Origin: Asterias rubens
Taxonomy: Eukaryota; Echinodermata; Asteroidea; Forcipulatida; Asteriidae
NCBI RefSeq assembly: GCF_902459465.1
Contig: NC_047080.1
Coordinates: 10,514,866 to 10,578,865, forward strand
Reading direction: 5' to 3'
DNA length: 64,000 bases
Shown: one piece after another, positions 13,501 through 24,196 of the stretch
Layout of the letters: each line of letters opens with the position of its first letter
Numbering within the stretch: the first letter of the stretch is position 1
Notes under the pieces: generated by a model
Database searches by the model: none
What the model was told of the DNA's origin: nothing
Seen by the model: the letters and a program-made list of their open reading frames with translations, nothing else
Made by a program: the position numbers and the translations under genes

Positions 13501-16500
13501 GGTCATCGAAGTTGAAAGAGAACAATGATAGGAAGAAAAAAACATCCTTGTTGCACAACTTGGTGTGCTTTCAGATGCCTAATAACAAATGGCTTCAAGT
13601 CAGAAGTGTTTTGTTATTATTTTGTTCCCCAAAATCTACGTTACTTCAGGGTTGGCCGTTTTTCCTTATAAGGTGTCCTTACCAAGGAGGAAATACATTG
13701 GTGCCCTTCCACTTAAAAAAAAACAAAGCATAAAGGTAACCTTGTTTGCAGCATGATCAAAGTATTGTTAGTGGGGTATTGTGTTTATACAATACCAAAT
13801 TATTCAAAATAATATGATATAACAATTGAACAAATTTCAACGACTGGTCAAAATTAAAATCAAATCACCAAACAGGATATTAAATATAAAAAATAAATAA
13901 AATAAATTTGGCATCCGTTTCAAAATTAATTTGAGTGCCTTTGTTGTTACTTTTTATACACTGATTCGGTTTGCCACATGCTCAATGCTGCAGAAATTAT
14001 GGACTTCCTGTCTAGGCGAGCTTTTTCGCAATCAAGTTAGCTGGAGGAATAATCCCATTACAGTAAATGTTATTCCATCTTTTTGCAGTTTGTTTGGCTT
14101 ACTATTCAATGAAATACAAATGAGTGGCACATGTTATGTTGACTGTCACTCAGCACGTCTAAATATAAACCTTGGTTCTGACACAGGGGTTAATTAGTAC
14201 ACTGAAGAGACTCGCCACTAGTCTTTTATCATTTTGATTTACGGGGAGAGTACATGTATAAATGCATGGATACTCAAGCTCGGTGGGGATATTCAACGCA
14301 GAGAGAGGACCTATGGATGTTTAATTTGCATCGAGGATAAAGAATATTATTTTGGTTTTACCATTGTGTAAAGTACTGTACTTTCCCAAGTCCCACCCAA
14401 GTAATATGCTCAGGGATTTTCACTGGACTTTGGAAAGTATACCAGAAGTAGTGGTTGGTTTAAGGGTCAAACCCAAATAATTGACAAATATCTTAACTGA
14501 TGTCCTGGTATAGCATCATTCTATACCCTATCCAAAATATTTAGTATATAATTATAATAATAAATAGAAGAAATTAAGTGATTTTTTTTTAAATCAAAAA
14601 CGGCAAAATAAAACAAGAAACTTAATAATAAATAGAAGAAATGAAGTGATTTTTTTAATCAAAAAACTAAATTCATTTATGATAATATATTTACATAACA
14701 GATGACACTATAAATCATCCCGAGACACAAAGATCCCCCACTGACCGTTTCACAAATGAAATGTTGTCGATCCATTTTTATCGAGGTTTATAATATTAAT
14801 AGTCTGTGTTTCCGAAGGATGAATCAATCAGTTTGTGTAAACTGATATATCATTCATTCATTCATTCATATAGACACGAATGATGGATCTTCCATTCATG
14901 TATAATTCAATCAGTTTATATTGAAATATATAATTATATGACCGTCAACCATCCACGGATAATGGTTCTTTGATGTATAACTCACTTTCTCTTGGAGTGA
15001 ATTGTAACTTCTTCTTTTTTGCTACAACACAATTTCTGTAAATGTAATTTGGAAAAACTGAACACGCTTCACAGAATTTACACGCAAAACAATCGTTCAT
15101 TTCCCCTATTCGCCAGTATTTGTTCACCATTACTCTTCGGTAGACCTTTCTAGCACAACGTCACAGCCCGAGTTTTTGCCAATCGAGGTTGGAAAACTAT
15201 AGGAAGCCATAAAGGCAAAACAAAAACAGATGGCCAAAGTTTGTAACTATATGTCACACAACTATTCACAAATTGTGTTGAATTTGTTAGAAACAAAGCA
15301 ACCAATCTTGGGAGGTATTGTTTCACTAAAAGATTGCAGATTTTTAAATTTGGTCAGAACAAGGCATTTTCTCCTTAGTAATAGTAAAGGGCACCCTATG
15401 AAGATATTGGAAATTGCTACTAGAGCATTTCAAGGGCACCGAGGGGGCATGTAGGCAGTCGCCTTCGTTGCCTCCATTAGGTGTCGGGCCTGGGGTGTCG
15501 GAATACAGAGCAGTCATCGTTGAATCTAAAAACCAATAATGATACTATGCACCATTTTCTTGCAAAGCCTTGGAGGAAAATGTGCAATGAAGCTCGTGGT
15601 CCATTTGGAAAATTGAAATTCTACTCAGGACTGACCCAAAACAAAATCGTTCATATCCTATTGAGCAGTATTCCTTTTCCATTTGCTATTCATCCCACCA
15701 CGTGAAAAGGTAATTTCAGCACCATGTTGAAATTGCCAATTATTGATGATGTGTACTATTTTGTCGCGAAGCTTTGGAGGGGATTGTGTCTCAACGGACC
15801 TTTATGGTCTCACAGTTTGCTTTTTTAATCTACTTCACACACTTAGCCCGCACCTGTGCCCAGGTAAAATGACGTTCAGACAGTGTGTCTCGCATGGATC
15901 TTTTCTCAATGGTTGATAGTGATTCACTACACTGCAAAAACTGGGGTTGTTAACATTAACATATGGGTGTATATCATGGAGATACCCACAAATATAACGG
16001 AGCCCACAGCTTGCTTTTTTAATCCACTTCACACATTTAGCCCGCACCTGTGCCCAGGTAAAATGACATTCAGACGGTGTTTCTCGCATGTATCTTTTCT
16101 CAATGGTTGATAGTGATTCACTTCACTGCAAAAAACCGGTGTGTTAAAATTGACACTATAGGTGAACATTATCGATATCAACAAATATAATCAAAATGTA
16201 CAACAGGTTGTTAAAATATTACTAATTTCTGCAAAAAAAAACCCAATTACATTGGTGTTGTTTTAAAGGTAGTGGACACTATTGGTAATTACTCAAAATA
16301 ATTATTGGCATAAAACCTTTCTTGGTGACGAGTAATAGGGAGAGGTTGATGGTATAAAACATTGTGAGAAACGGCTCCCTCTGAAGTGGAGTAGTTTTCG
16401 AGAAAGAAGTAATTTTCCACGAACTTTGATTTCGAGACCTCAGAATTAGGTTTTCGAAATCAACCATCTAAACGCACACAACTTCGTGTGACAAGGGTGT

Positions 16501-19500
16501 TTTTCTTTCATTATTATCTCGCAACTTCGATGACCGATTGAGCTCAAATTTTCACAGGTTTGTTATTTTATGCATGTTGAGATACACCAACTGTGAAGGC
16601 TAGTCTTTGACAATTACCAATGGTGTCCACTGCCTTTAACACCCTATAATGTAATGATGATTCTCACCTTCGGAATCACAATACATGACCACACCAATGG
16701 TGTCAATTTTAACACCCAAGTTTTGCAGTACAGTATTTACTCTTGTCTCTTAGACGAGAGTGAAGTTTTTTTTACACCAAAATGTTAAATATTACTCATT
16801 TTTGCAAAGACTATTACATTGGTGTTGTTTTAACACCCATGGTGTCAATTTTAACACTGGCAGTTTTGAAGAGTAAAGTATTTACACTTAAAGGCAGTGG
16901 ACACGTTTGGTAATCTCAACATGCATAACATAACAAACCTGTGCAAATTTGAGCTCAATTGGCCATCATAGTTGCGAGATAATAACGAAAGAAAAACACC
17001 CTTGTCACACGAAGTTGTGGGCTTTCAGATGCTTGATTTTGAGACCTCAAATTCTGAATCTGAGGTCTCGAAATCAATTCATGGAAAATTGCCCCTTTCT
17101 CGAACATTACGTTACTTCAGAGGGAGCTGTTTCTCACAATGTTTTATACTATCAACCTCTCCCCATTACTCATTACCAAGTAAGGTTTTATGCTAAAAAA
17201 ATATTTTGAGTAATTACCAAAAGTGTCCATTGCCTTTAAGTTACTCGTCTCTTATGATGGGATCTGGATCTCCAGTACTGGTTATCCATGATAGATTAAG
17301 ACGGAAACACATTTCCCATGCAAAGTGCATGGTAATGCATTCCAAGTATTTAGATTGACGGACAAACACCACTTTGGAAAGGTTTTCAACACAATTCTCA
17401 TCTTGAACAATCTGCGTCATAAAACTCCTTTCTAAAACCTTTGCATTGTCGTTTACTTGAAGAGCACTTTAAAAGGTTTTCTAAATATATTTTGTGTCAT
17501 TTCCGACGAGATTCGGATCTTTCAAAACTTGGGTTGATGATGTTTTCTTTTTATGGAGGCCTTAATTTGGGTGATAACTAAAATAGAACTCCGGTAATGA
17601 GGCAATCACAGAAATGAACGGCATCCTGTTTGTGGATTGAGGCTAAACAGGCTGTAAAACTCGGCTTTTGTAAAATAAAGAAATGTAAAGGTATGTGAAT
17701 CATGAAATTTCAAACATAGCTATATAGAACTTAGAAGGAAACCAATGGCCAAATAACATGAAATGTCTAAAAACACGATTACCAACCAAATTTCAATTTG
17801 TTGCATATTGCTTGTTACTGGTATTGAGCTGTTGTTTTCTTACCCTGAATATCACGTGAAAATTTGGTTGGTAACCATGTTTTTATCAAGACAATACATG
17901 CTAAGCAAATTTTTGTGCTTACAGGCCTTATGAAATATGACCAACATCTTTGGAAAATTATTAATGGAATTAGTAAGTAACCTTGCAACAAAATTAATCA
18001 ACTCCTTCTTGAAAACATTCTTAAATAATTAATGTGAAAGTGCAATATATTACCAATCGATTTATCAGAAAAATAAATGAGTACGTTTATTTTGCTCAGC
18101 AGAATATGACGTCACATTGAATACGTTTACTTTTCTCAGCAACATATCATGACGTCACATTGTCGTCACTATCAGTAAGCCTATATCGTGCCATATACAA
18201 CGTAGCAGTAATTTAAATTTCCAAATTCAGATACTGATATCTTTAAAACAAATTACTTTGTTTATTTATTTAGTGGAAACATAATTCGTTTTATTGAGCA
18301 GAAGTTTTGATGTCTGCTTCTTCAATCACTCGAGATTTGTTCAACAACAAATACAGATGAAGCAAATTTCATCACGGCACAGTGTTTTTCTTTAATATAT
18401 AAATTTTAAATTATATTAGTATAAGCTTCTCAGTAAGATGATATTGCCGCTGATACAAGCCGGTTCAGCCAATCTGGGATGAGGCTAATCTCATTTTGTG
18501 TATAATTCAATAGACTGGGGGCTGGGTTGTACGTCTTGAATTGCGTCTACGGGCTTTGGTTTGGTAATAACACTAATTGCAACTGGCTGCCAACCATAGC
18601 AAGGCCGTGGTCCTTTTTAGCATTTGGAATAATTATGCTACAGCCTTCTGTGTGTGGCCGTATGATATACAGACATGCACATTCAGGCAGGCTGGAGAAC
18701 TTGCTGGCAGATATAATTTATTTGTTCAAATGTTCTTTGTATAGATACCGCTAGGTATCTGAGTATATTTATCTAAAGAGGTGATGCGCGGATGGGTAGG
18801 GAAAAATATATAGAGGTTAACAGTATCAAGTTACCCAGCGTACATATTTCAATCTGTCTGCGGCTATATTATACAAAATAGAAATTTAGATATCGAACCG
18901 ATCAGCAAAGAAGTTAAATGGCTACTTTTTGTACTAAATTAAAAATTATGGGTCTATAATTTTGGCGTCGCTGTGTCGTACAACCTTTGTACATGAACAT
19001 GTACACATGTATGTACGTATGCAAGGTCCTGCTAGTCTTCACGTTTAATAAGTCTAGTGTCGTTAACTAAAACTGTCAATGCCAACAGATGAAACCGGAA
19101 AGAACTAAAGGCACAATGAAAACACGTTGTGGTTTTAGCTCATTATTTCAAAGCATGACAGTATACAAAAAATGGAGATTGTTTCGAAAGATTGGATCTC
19201 TAGTTTGTCTGAGAGTTAACTCCTCGAGATGAGGCTAGTTGAGTAAGGGATGCCTAGCTTGTCTGAGATTTAGTTAACTCTTTGAGCTAAGGCTATGTGA
19301 GTAAGGGTTGTCTAGTCTGTATATGGCAGTTTACTTCATGAGATGAGGCTGGTTGAGCAAGGGAAGTCTAGTTTGTCTGATGAGAGTTAACTCCTTGAGC
19401 TAAGGCTATTTGAGTAAGGGCTGTCTAGTCTGTATATGGCAGTTTACTCCATGAGATGAGGCTAGTTGAGCAAGGGAAGTCTAGTTTGTCTGGCAGTTAG

Positions 19501-22500
19501 CTAACTCCTTGAGCTAAGGCTATGTGAGTAAGTAGATATATTGGCAAGTCAGTTGTCTCAAACCAAACACAATGAGAAAGACTAACTTACAGGAAATTAA
19601 GCCTTCCTCTCAATGTTGTCACGTATCCGCGGTTAGTCATAGGCTTCCTCATCCGCCTTTCAAAACACGAGTGAAGTTTTAATAAAGTGATATTTACACG
19701 TGAACTGAAATGTTTTCAACTGCATCAACGCCTTTATCAGCGACACGTAGAAAGTATTTGTCTTTATATACATTTTGTAATGACGTCTGACGTAATTACA
19801 TATTGACGTAATTACATATTGACGTATAATCAAACGTTAAGCCTTATACGTTCGGTAATCACTCTTAAAATTAATTGCAATACAAACTTTTGGTTAATAC
19901 TATAATAAGCATTTCAAGAAACATTTCACTTCTAAGTTATGTGGTTATGTAAAAAGAAGCTTTTATGGCCAACAATTTTAATGTGAGAAGCGTTACTGTT
20001 AGTTACGTTTCTCAGGCTGTGTATATTACTATTTGGTGTTATGCTTTCTGCATTGCCTTATTCCCTCTGGGTTTACGGCGACATCTCAAAAACGCTACCA
20101 CCTTTTGATTAAAATTTGCACATGCTGGTTTTGTTGTATAGACCTATACATGTACATGTATGTATGATTTAAACAATCGAACGGTTACAAAAACTTCAGG
20201 TAAACTTTGCCTTTAAGGAACATGATGTCACAGCAACGTCGAGACGAAGCCATGCATTGTCTCAGGTGTACGTTTGTCATTTAAAGACACTGGACACCTT
20301 TGGTAATTGTCAAAGACCAGTCTTCTCACTTGTTGTATCTCAATATATGCATAAAATAACACACCTGTGAAAATTTGAGCTCAATTGGTCGTCGAAGTTG
20401 CGAGATAACTATGAAAGAAAAAACACCCTTGTCACACGAAGTTGTGTGCTTTCAGATGCACTGATTTCGAGACCTCTAAATCTAATCCTGAGTTCTAGCT
20501 CGAAATCAAATTCGTGGAAAATTACTTCTTTCTCGAAAACTACGTCACTTCAGAGGGAGCCGTTTCTCACAATTTTTTAATACCAACAGCTCTCCATTAC
20601 TCGTAACCAAGTAAGGTTTTATGCTAATAAACATTGGGAGTAATTACCAATAGTGTCCACTGCCTTAGGGTGGTTTAAATTAAGCTACGGTAACTTCCCC
20701 TCAATTGTTTAGCATGCACATGGGTGGCATGCAACCCTCCATCTTTAATGTAAATTCTAACATGTGTGAAATCAATCCACCAGTACAAAAGAGTGTGCAG
20801 AAGTACGTGGCAAGTTTTAATTAAAATTCGAGTAGTTGCCAGCTTGTTTGTAATGCCTTTATATATAGAGCTGTTTTGTAGCACCTTGTGGTGTGCATTC
20901 AATGATATTATGTTGACTGCTAGGCACCCTCAACATAAACACTTAAAATGTAAACCAACACTCTTCAAGGCATTCATGATTCGATAATTCACAAGATTAT
21001 GTTTCCAAATGGTTGCATGCTGGATGTCATTACAAAAGGGTTGTTAAATATGCCTGGATCAGGGGGGTTTTGGGGGAGGGAGCAGGCCTGGTTTGAACAT
21101 GTTAAATAGGGCAATACCATTTTCATTTTGCAAAGGGCACTTCCATTGGAAAATCTTAAAGTCAATGGGAAACTTTTAAAGGGGCACCAAGGACAAGACT
21201 AGGGGCAACGGAGGTCATGTCCTCTCTGGCCTGCGTGTTATTCCAGGCCTGAGGGAGGGGTTTGAAATTGAAAGGTCAATTAAATTTGCTTGTAGCAGCA
21301 AAGAAATTTGGCAAGCAGTATTTTCGGCTTAAAGTTCTTGGACCTTTTCGGTACAGAAAAACAATTAAAAGTTTACAGATTTACAAATAACTTACAGGGT
21401 TTACAGAAGGTAATGGTGAAAGACTTCTCTTGAGATCTTATTCCATGAAATGCTTTACTTTTTTGAGAAAACATTAAAACAATATCAATTCTCGATATCG
21501 AGAATTACGGATTTATGTTAAACACATGTCATGACACGGCGAAACAAGCGGAAACAAGGGGTGGGTTTTCCTGTTATTTTCTCTCGACTCCGATGACCGA
21601 TTGAGCCTAAATTTTCACAGGTTTTTTTTTTATATAAAGTTGTGATACACAAAGTGTGGGCCTTGGACAATACTGTTCACCGAAAGTATCCAATGGCTTT
21701 AACATCTTTATGAAATTGGGCCCTACATGTATTATCTGACTCCCTACAACATTCAAATGTCACGACACACTCTTGCCCCTCAAAGAAATCAAATTCGATT
21801 CAACTGCATTTTAGAAATCCGATACGCTAAAAAACCCGTCCAGTCCTGTTGTATACTCAGCAGTATAGCTCATACTTTTATACGGTGTTTCCCAAAGGCC
21901 ACCGGGAAATTCCTTGGAGTATAACACACAGTAAACACTTCGTGGATAATGTATTGATATGTCAGCCTCAAGAGTGATAGCTTCTTTACTAGTTTACTTA
22001 GTGTCTGTTATTGAGCAGTTCTTCGCACCATACATGACCACAAGTCTTGTATTTCCATGGGTTTCTATCGATTGTAGTGAGAGGGTTTCAGTCAATGTAT
22101 TCGTTGACCTGAATTTTAAGACTTTTTAAGTCTGTTTGCCTTTGGGCCCAAGATGTCTTGTCATGCTCTCTCTATTCCACACATACATCTTCTGCGAAAA
22201 CTTAAGATTTCTGCACAGCAGTGAGATACGTCGTGCATAAATAGTGTTTACAATTCGACAAGAGGTTATGTTCCTAAATAACAAACATCTAAGTTGGCAG
22301 AAGGGTACTGGCCTGGAATTACACGGAAGCCATACCTCTGTTACCTCTAGTCTCAGCCTTGGTGCCCTTCCATACTTTCCCATAAACGAGATTCTCCAAT
22401 GCAAAATGAAAACGACCTTGCTTTCTCAAAGATGTAATTTCAAGCCTGAAGACTTTGAAAGGGGTTATGTTTCTGTTAACAAACATCTAGCTTGGCATAA

Positions 22501-23306
22501 GGTACACCAAGCAAAAAAATAAATGATCAAACAATTATTTATAACAAATAAATAAATAAGGAAACAAACTAAACAAATAGAAAGAAACAAACAAACAGAC
22601 ATTAACAAACAAACAAATAAACAAATAAATCACTAAACTTTCCTCTGCTTGCCTCCCATCCCAACGAAAGTGTCTGTTTTAGCCTATGCATAAGGTTTCC
22701 TAGAAAGTTGTATATTTTCCGAATGTCTTACAATGGTTTTTTTTTTTTTTTTTTTTTGCTTCCTTTAGCTCCAGTTGGGAAATCCCCTCGCTGAAGACCA
22801 ACCAGCAACGTTTCGTCAGCGACTCGGACGGCAAACATTACCCCTGGTACGGTTGCACCACGGAGGTGGCCACCATCCCGGGGCCAACGTCCTGCTACAG
22901 CACATTCCACCTTCGTATGAACGACAACTTCCACCCATCAATTACGTGGGACATCCCCGTGCGAAACAGCCACCAGGTCCGTCTGACCAAGCTGGCCCGG
23001 GACCAGAGCTTCACGGTCTGGCTGATCGCCATGAACAAAACCACGGGACAGAAGTTTGTCCTGAGGACGATTAAATGGAGGATGAGGATTAATATTGCCG
23101 TGGACGAGACCCAACCTCTAGGTCGGAGGGCTCAGCTTCTTGACCCCATCATACAGGAACAGCCTCATATTCTAGAGCCATGGCAGAATGAAGTAGCCCC
23201 ACCCGAAGCCCTACGTGCCCCCAATGCAAACAACGCACAGACACTTATATGGCGGCCGAGCAGTGGTGGTGAAGTCATAATTGTACCACCAGTAAGCCAC
23301 CACTAA
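4306..23306 (+). CDS. FAM78: FAM78 family protein (FAM78A/FAM78B homologue), two coding exons
   Basis: Coding exons 4306-4568 and 22769-23306 join to a 266-residue protein, within the usual family size (roughly 260-285). The donor is GGAAC|GTAAGT at 4568/4569; the acceptor is a T17 tract followed by TTTAG at 22768; the split codon makes Thr88. Diagnostic family blocks read continuously across the junction: TWQIGWVQGCNNMDF, then SSWEIP, SDSDGKHYPWYG, NDNFHPSITW, DQSFTVWL, AMNKTTGQKF, TIKWRM, LGRRAQL, QEQPHIL, PNANNAQ and LIWRP near the C terminus. The protein begins Met-Gly-Cys as in vertebrate FAM78A, but Pro at position 6 does not fit the N-myristoylation consensus well. There is no signal peptide or membrane helix in this 266-residue form. 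The family is conserved in animals and its molecular function is not established. The intron is 18.2 kb and dense in repeats. Family assignment is secure; A versus B cannot be decided and may not apply outside vertebrates. Confidence 0.93.
5000..5129. mobile_element. Short palindromic element, family C, copy 1
   Basis: Begins GGGGTCGATTTCTCAAAGAG and ends CTTGGTGAAATCCGCCC, roughly inverted copies, with internal AGGACTAGTCCT-type dyads. Related copies lie at 13143, 27497 and 43113-43452. Non-coding; probably a MITE. Confidence 0.7.
5281..5334. repeat. (AAC)n low-complexity tract
   Basis: Imperfect CAA/AAC trinucleotide repeats over about 50 bp. Confidence 0.8.
5556..5920 (-). mobile_element. 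Family A element (TTAA-flanked MITE), reverse orientation
   Basis: 5' end TTAAAGGCAGTGGAAACTAT; carries the family's internal blocks CTTACTTGGTAACGAGTAAT, TGAGAAACAGCTCCC, GACAAGGGTGT and GGTTTGTTATTTTATGCAT. The 3' terminus is worn. No open frame. Confidence 0.85.
6194..6519. mobile_element. Foldback element, family D, 3'-truncated copy
   Basis: Starts AAAGGAACACGTTGCCTTGG and folds on itself around a core at 6361-6416 where CACGGTCGGCCATTTATGGG is matched by an inverted copy after a short AT spacer. The right arm stops at 6519 where a 203-bp tandem repeat begins. The full-length relative is at 62891-63281. Confidence 0.85.
6517..7085. repeat. 203-bp tandem repeat, about 2.8 copies
   Basis: Units start ATGATCACTGAAGTGGA at 6517, 6720 and 6923. 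The first two are nearly identical; the third is diverged and truncated. It abuts the broken arm of the foldback element. Confidence 0.85.
7557..7584. repeat. (GCTT)n microsatellite
   Basis: Seven consecutive GCTT tetranucleotides. Confidence 0.9.
7690..7865. repeat. Dispersed repeat, family H fragment
   Basis: Contains TTTTGAAAGGGCAAGGGGCA, CTTGGTAAAGGGCACCCTA, CATTTTAAGGGCACGAAGG and a GCCTCCGTGGAGTATCAGGC end. The same ordered blocks occur at many sites in the window (for example 10952, 12455, 15360, 21080, 27628). No coding potential seen. Confidence 0.75.
8234..8635. repeat. 22-bp minisatellite
   Basis: Repeat unit GGCCTAAAGGTATTAATAGC plus two bases, about 18 copies. The left half is degenerate and the last eight or so copies are virtually identical. 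Confidence 0.95.
8707..8835 (+). mobile_element. Family A element, 5' fragment, forward
   Basis: TTAAAGGCACTGGACACATG followed by TTGTCGAAGACCAGCATT and GTGAAAATTTGGACTCAATT. It breaks off into an A-rich stretch, so only about one third of the element is present. Confidence 0.75.
9423..9782 (-). mobile_element. Family A element, reverse orientation, near complete
   Basis: Runs from TTAAAGGCACTTGACACG to GACAAGTGCCTTTAA, bounded by TTAA on both sides. Internal blocks match the family in reverse order relative to the copy at 20281. Confidence 0.85.
9886..10240 (+). mobile_element. Family A element, forward orientation
   Basis: Begins TTAAAGGCATGGCCCCC and continues TTGTCAAAGGCCAGTATT; ends near TATTTTGAGTAAAAAGC without the usual terminus. 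Its left flank duplicates the left flank of the copy at 9423. Confidence 0.8.
10952..11105. repeat. Dispersed repeat, family H
   Basis: CACGGAGGCAACGAGGGCGA, then CTTGGTGCCCTTGAGATGCT, GGGTGCCCTACCAAGGAGAA and CATTTCAAAAACCAAGCATA; the inverse order of the 7690 copy. Confidence 0.75.
12225..12615. repeat. Dispersed repeat, family H, two neighbouring fragments
   Basis: Blocks at 12240-12300 (GTATGCTTCGTTTTTCGAAA, GGGCAAGGGCACC) and 12465-12615 (AAGGCATCTTCTCCTTGGGA, GGGCACCAAGGCAATGACC, GCCTTCGTTGTCTCC). Confidence 0.7.
13143..13278. mobile_element. Short palindromic element, family C, copy 2
   Basis: GGGGTGGACTTCACAAAGAG at the left and CTCTTTGTGAAATCGACCCC at the right are inverted copies; inner dyads GTTAGGACTAGTC and AGTTAGGACCAGTTACTCG. 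Confidence 0.85.
13280..13665 (+). mobile_element. Family A element interrupted by a family G insertion
   Basis: Forward copy starting CACCTTTGGTAATTGTCAAA; the block GGATTCAAT...TGGTCATCGAAGTTG is split at 13379-13498 by a 120-bp palindromic element. It then continues through AACATCCTTGTTGCACAAC to ACGTTACTTCAG and degenerates. Confidence 0.8.
13379..13498. mobile_element. Short inverted-repeat element, family G, copy 1 (nested)
   Basis: GGAGACTTTC and AGGTGGCAGCAGAC on the left are matched by inverted GTCTGCTGCC and GAAAGTCTCC on the right. A second copy is at 59275-59419. Insertion inside a family A element gives a relative age order. Confidence 0.85.
13660..13735. repeat. Dispersed repeat, family H fragment
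   Basis: AAGGTGTCCTTACCAAGGAG followed by CATTGGTGCCCTTCC. Confidence 0.6.
14290..14400 (+). repeat. Diverged SINE tail fragment
   Basis: TTAATTTGCATCGAGGATAA, GAATATTATTTTGGTTTTACC and ACTTTCCCAAGTCCC match the body of the tRNA-derived SINE at 44150-44300. The tRNA-like head is absent. Confidence 0.5.
15355..15490. repeat. Dispersed repeat, family H
   Basis: AAGGCATTTTCTCCTTAGTA, GGGCACCCTATGAAGATATT, GCATTTCAAGGGCACCG, GCCTTCGTTGCCTCC in the family order. Confidence 0.7.
15812..16160. repeat. 194-bp tandem duplication
   Basis: GCTTTTTTAATCTACTTCAC at 15819 recurs at 16013 with few changes. The second copy runs into an inverted-repeat element whose CACTGCAAAAA end also exists at the end of the first copy. 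Confidence 0.85.
16134..16730. mobile_element. Inverted-repeat element hosting a nested family A copy
   Basis: Left end CACTGCAAAAAACCGGTGTG and right end AACACCCAAGTTTTGCAGT are inverted copies, with TTAAAATTGACAC / GTGTCAATTTTAA inside them. The family A element 16263-16639 sits inside, so family A inserted later. Confidence 0.75.
16263..16639 (-). mobile_element. Family A element, complete, reverse orientation
   Basis: TTAAAGGTAGTGGACACTAT at the left; AATGGTGTCCACTGCCTTTAA at the right up to the TTAA at 16636. A central dyad ATTTCGAGACCTCAGAATT / GTTTTCGAAATCAA forms the middle hairpin. This is one of the best-preserved copies. Confidence 0.9.
16888..17239 (+). mobile_element. Family A element, complete, forward
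   Basis: From TTAAAGGCAGTGGACACG to AGTGTCCATTGCCTTTAA, with TTAA at both ends and the central GAGACCTCAAATTC / GAATCTGAGGTCTC hairpin. Confidence 0.9.
17770..17887. repeat. Inverted repeat with ~27-bp arms
   Basis: AACACGATTACCAACCAAAT at the left is matched by inverted ATTTGGTTGGTAACCATGTT at the right across a ~60-bp spacer. Probably the ends of an old foldback element. Confidence 0.7.
19198..19533. repeat. ~60-bp tandem repeat with a two-unit higher order
   Basis: Six diverged units built on TCTAGTTTGTCTG, AGTTAACTCCTTGAG, CTAAGGCTATGTGAGTAAGG. Alternate units share GAGATGAGGCT versus GAGCTAAGGCT, giving a ~120-bp super-unit. Confidence 0.8.
20281..20667 (+). mobile_element. Family A element, forward, near complete
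   Basis: TTAAAGACACTGGACACC to TAGTGTCCACTGCCTTA, with all internal family blocks present. Confidence 0.9.
21080..21250. repeat. Dispersed repeat, family H
   Basis: GGCCTGGTTTGAACATG, GCAAAGGGCACTTCCATTGG, GGGGCACCAAGGACAAGACT and GTTATTCCAGGCCTG in order. Confidence 0.6.
21329..21702. mobile_element. Family B element, copy 1
   Basis: TTAAAGTTCTTGGACC to GTATCCAATGGCTTTAA, with a central dyad ATTCTCGATATCGAGAAT. It shares the termini and the TTTTCACAGGTTTGTT-type block with family A but has a different middle. The second copy is at 24584. Confidence 0.85.
22300..22450. repeat. Dispersed repeat, family H fragment
   Basis: TCTCAGCCTTGGTGCCCTTC and TTGCTTTCTCAAAGATG; the same ordered blocks recur at 26815-26990. 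Confidence 0.5.
22525..22640. repeat. A-rich (AAAC/AAAT)n low-complexity tract
   Basis: Interrupted AAAC and AAAT tetranucleotides immediately upstream of the FAM78 exon 2 region. Confidence 0.8.
22769..23306 (+). CDS. FAM78: FAM78 coding exon 2 (C-terminal two thirds)
   Basis: The coding exon begins directly after TTCCTTTAG and before the first in-frame ATG (22866), so ATG-based ORF calls miss its first 33 codons. It reads SSWEIPSLKTNQQRF, then SDSDGKHYPWYG, and ends ...GGEVIIVPPVSHH and TAA at 23304-23306. Confidence 0.93.
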
Positions 23307-24013
23307 AAGCTAAACTGTTTTCAAACAAAACTCGATAAGTGCCTTTGACTCATAGTACAGTACTCCTTTTTGTTTTGGAAAAGCGAGTCATAATTATCAA
23401 GAACTTATATATCTATCCTCAATAATACCATATTTTTGGAAACAGACATTTATTACCAAAAAACAAGTGCAATTTGTATGAATCGGAAAAACAAACAAAT
23501 TATGAGCTACCAGTTTTGTATTTTTGGTGGTGGATATTTAGTCTTCGACACGTCTAACGCATGCTGACTACTGAAAAACAATGTACAGTTAAATTTACCG
23601 AGTCTTCAAATCATTAATATACAGCTAATTTAAATATGAATGGTAAGGTCTAATTTCAAGCTATTTGATTGGTTGGATGATATGCAAATTAGATTGTGAA
23701 ACTGTTGTGTAAAATAATAGAAAGTTTTTGGTTTTTAAATCCAATTGGTTCTCACTAACAGGGTACACAACAAAATCGAAATCCTTTTTGAACATTTATG
23801 ATTTACGCATGCTTCTTACTGAGTTTTCATATCTTTAAAATATCTATTAAAAAAAAACGGACCAGTGAATGTTAAATAATGTATTTATGAATGTTGTATA
23901 TTTGCACATTTTAATTTCTGCAGAATTCGATGGTTATAATGTCCAACAAGTTACACACAAAAAAAAAGAAGCAAAGTTTGAGACTGGACGTTTAAGCTTA
24001 ATTTGGTTTTTAG

Positions 24014-24019
24014 AATAAA
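24014..24019 (+). terminator. Candidate FAM78 polyadenylation signal AATAAA
   Basis: AATAAA lies about 0.7 kb downstream of the FAM78 stop codon, before the next mobile-element relic at 24197. Position and motif fit a 3' UTR end; other weaker hexamers exist in this AT-rich stretch. Confidence 0.35.
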
Positions 24020-24196
24020 TGTTTTTTGGTTCGTTTAATTTGCATGAAGAATTACATGCTACAAGGAAAGTAACATTAATTTTAATAGAACAAAACAATC
24101 CGAGAAATGAATCTTACTAGAATATGTCCACATTCAAATTAAAAAACAACTTAAGAGTGAAAAAACTTTAAACTTCACAGTTTATTCATGTTTAAC

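Larger units (their letters stand above)
4569..22768 (+). other. FAM78 intron 1 (18.2 kb), repeat-rich
   Basis: Bounded by GTAAGT and TTTAG. No coding exon of another gene is recognisable inside. It holds at least eight copies of the TTAA-flanked element family A, two or three of the short palindromic element C, a 22-bp minisatellite, a ~60-bp tandem repeat, a 203-bp tandem repeat, and about nine fragments of the GGTGCCCTTG-type repeat. Confidence 0.85.

Noticed and set aside
22728..23074. Alternative frames over FAM78 exon 2
   Set aside because: Shadow frames of a strongly conserved coding exon.
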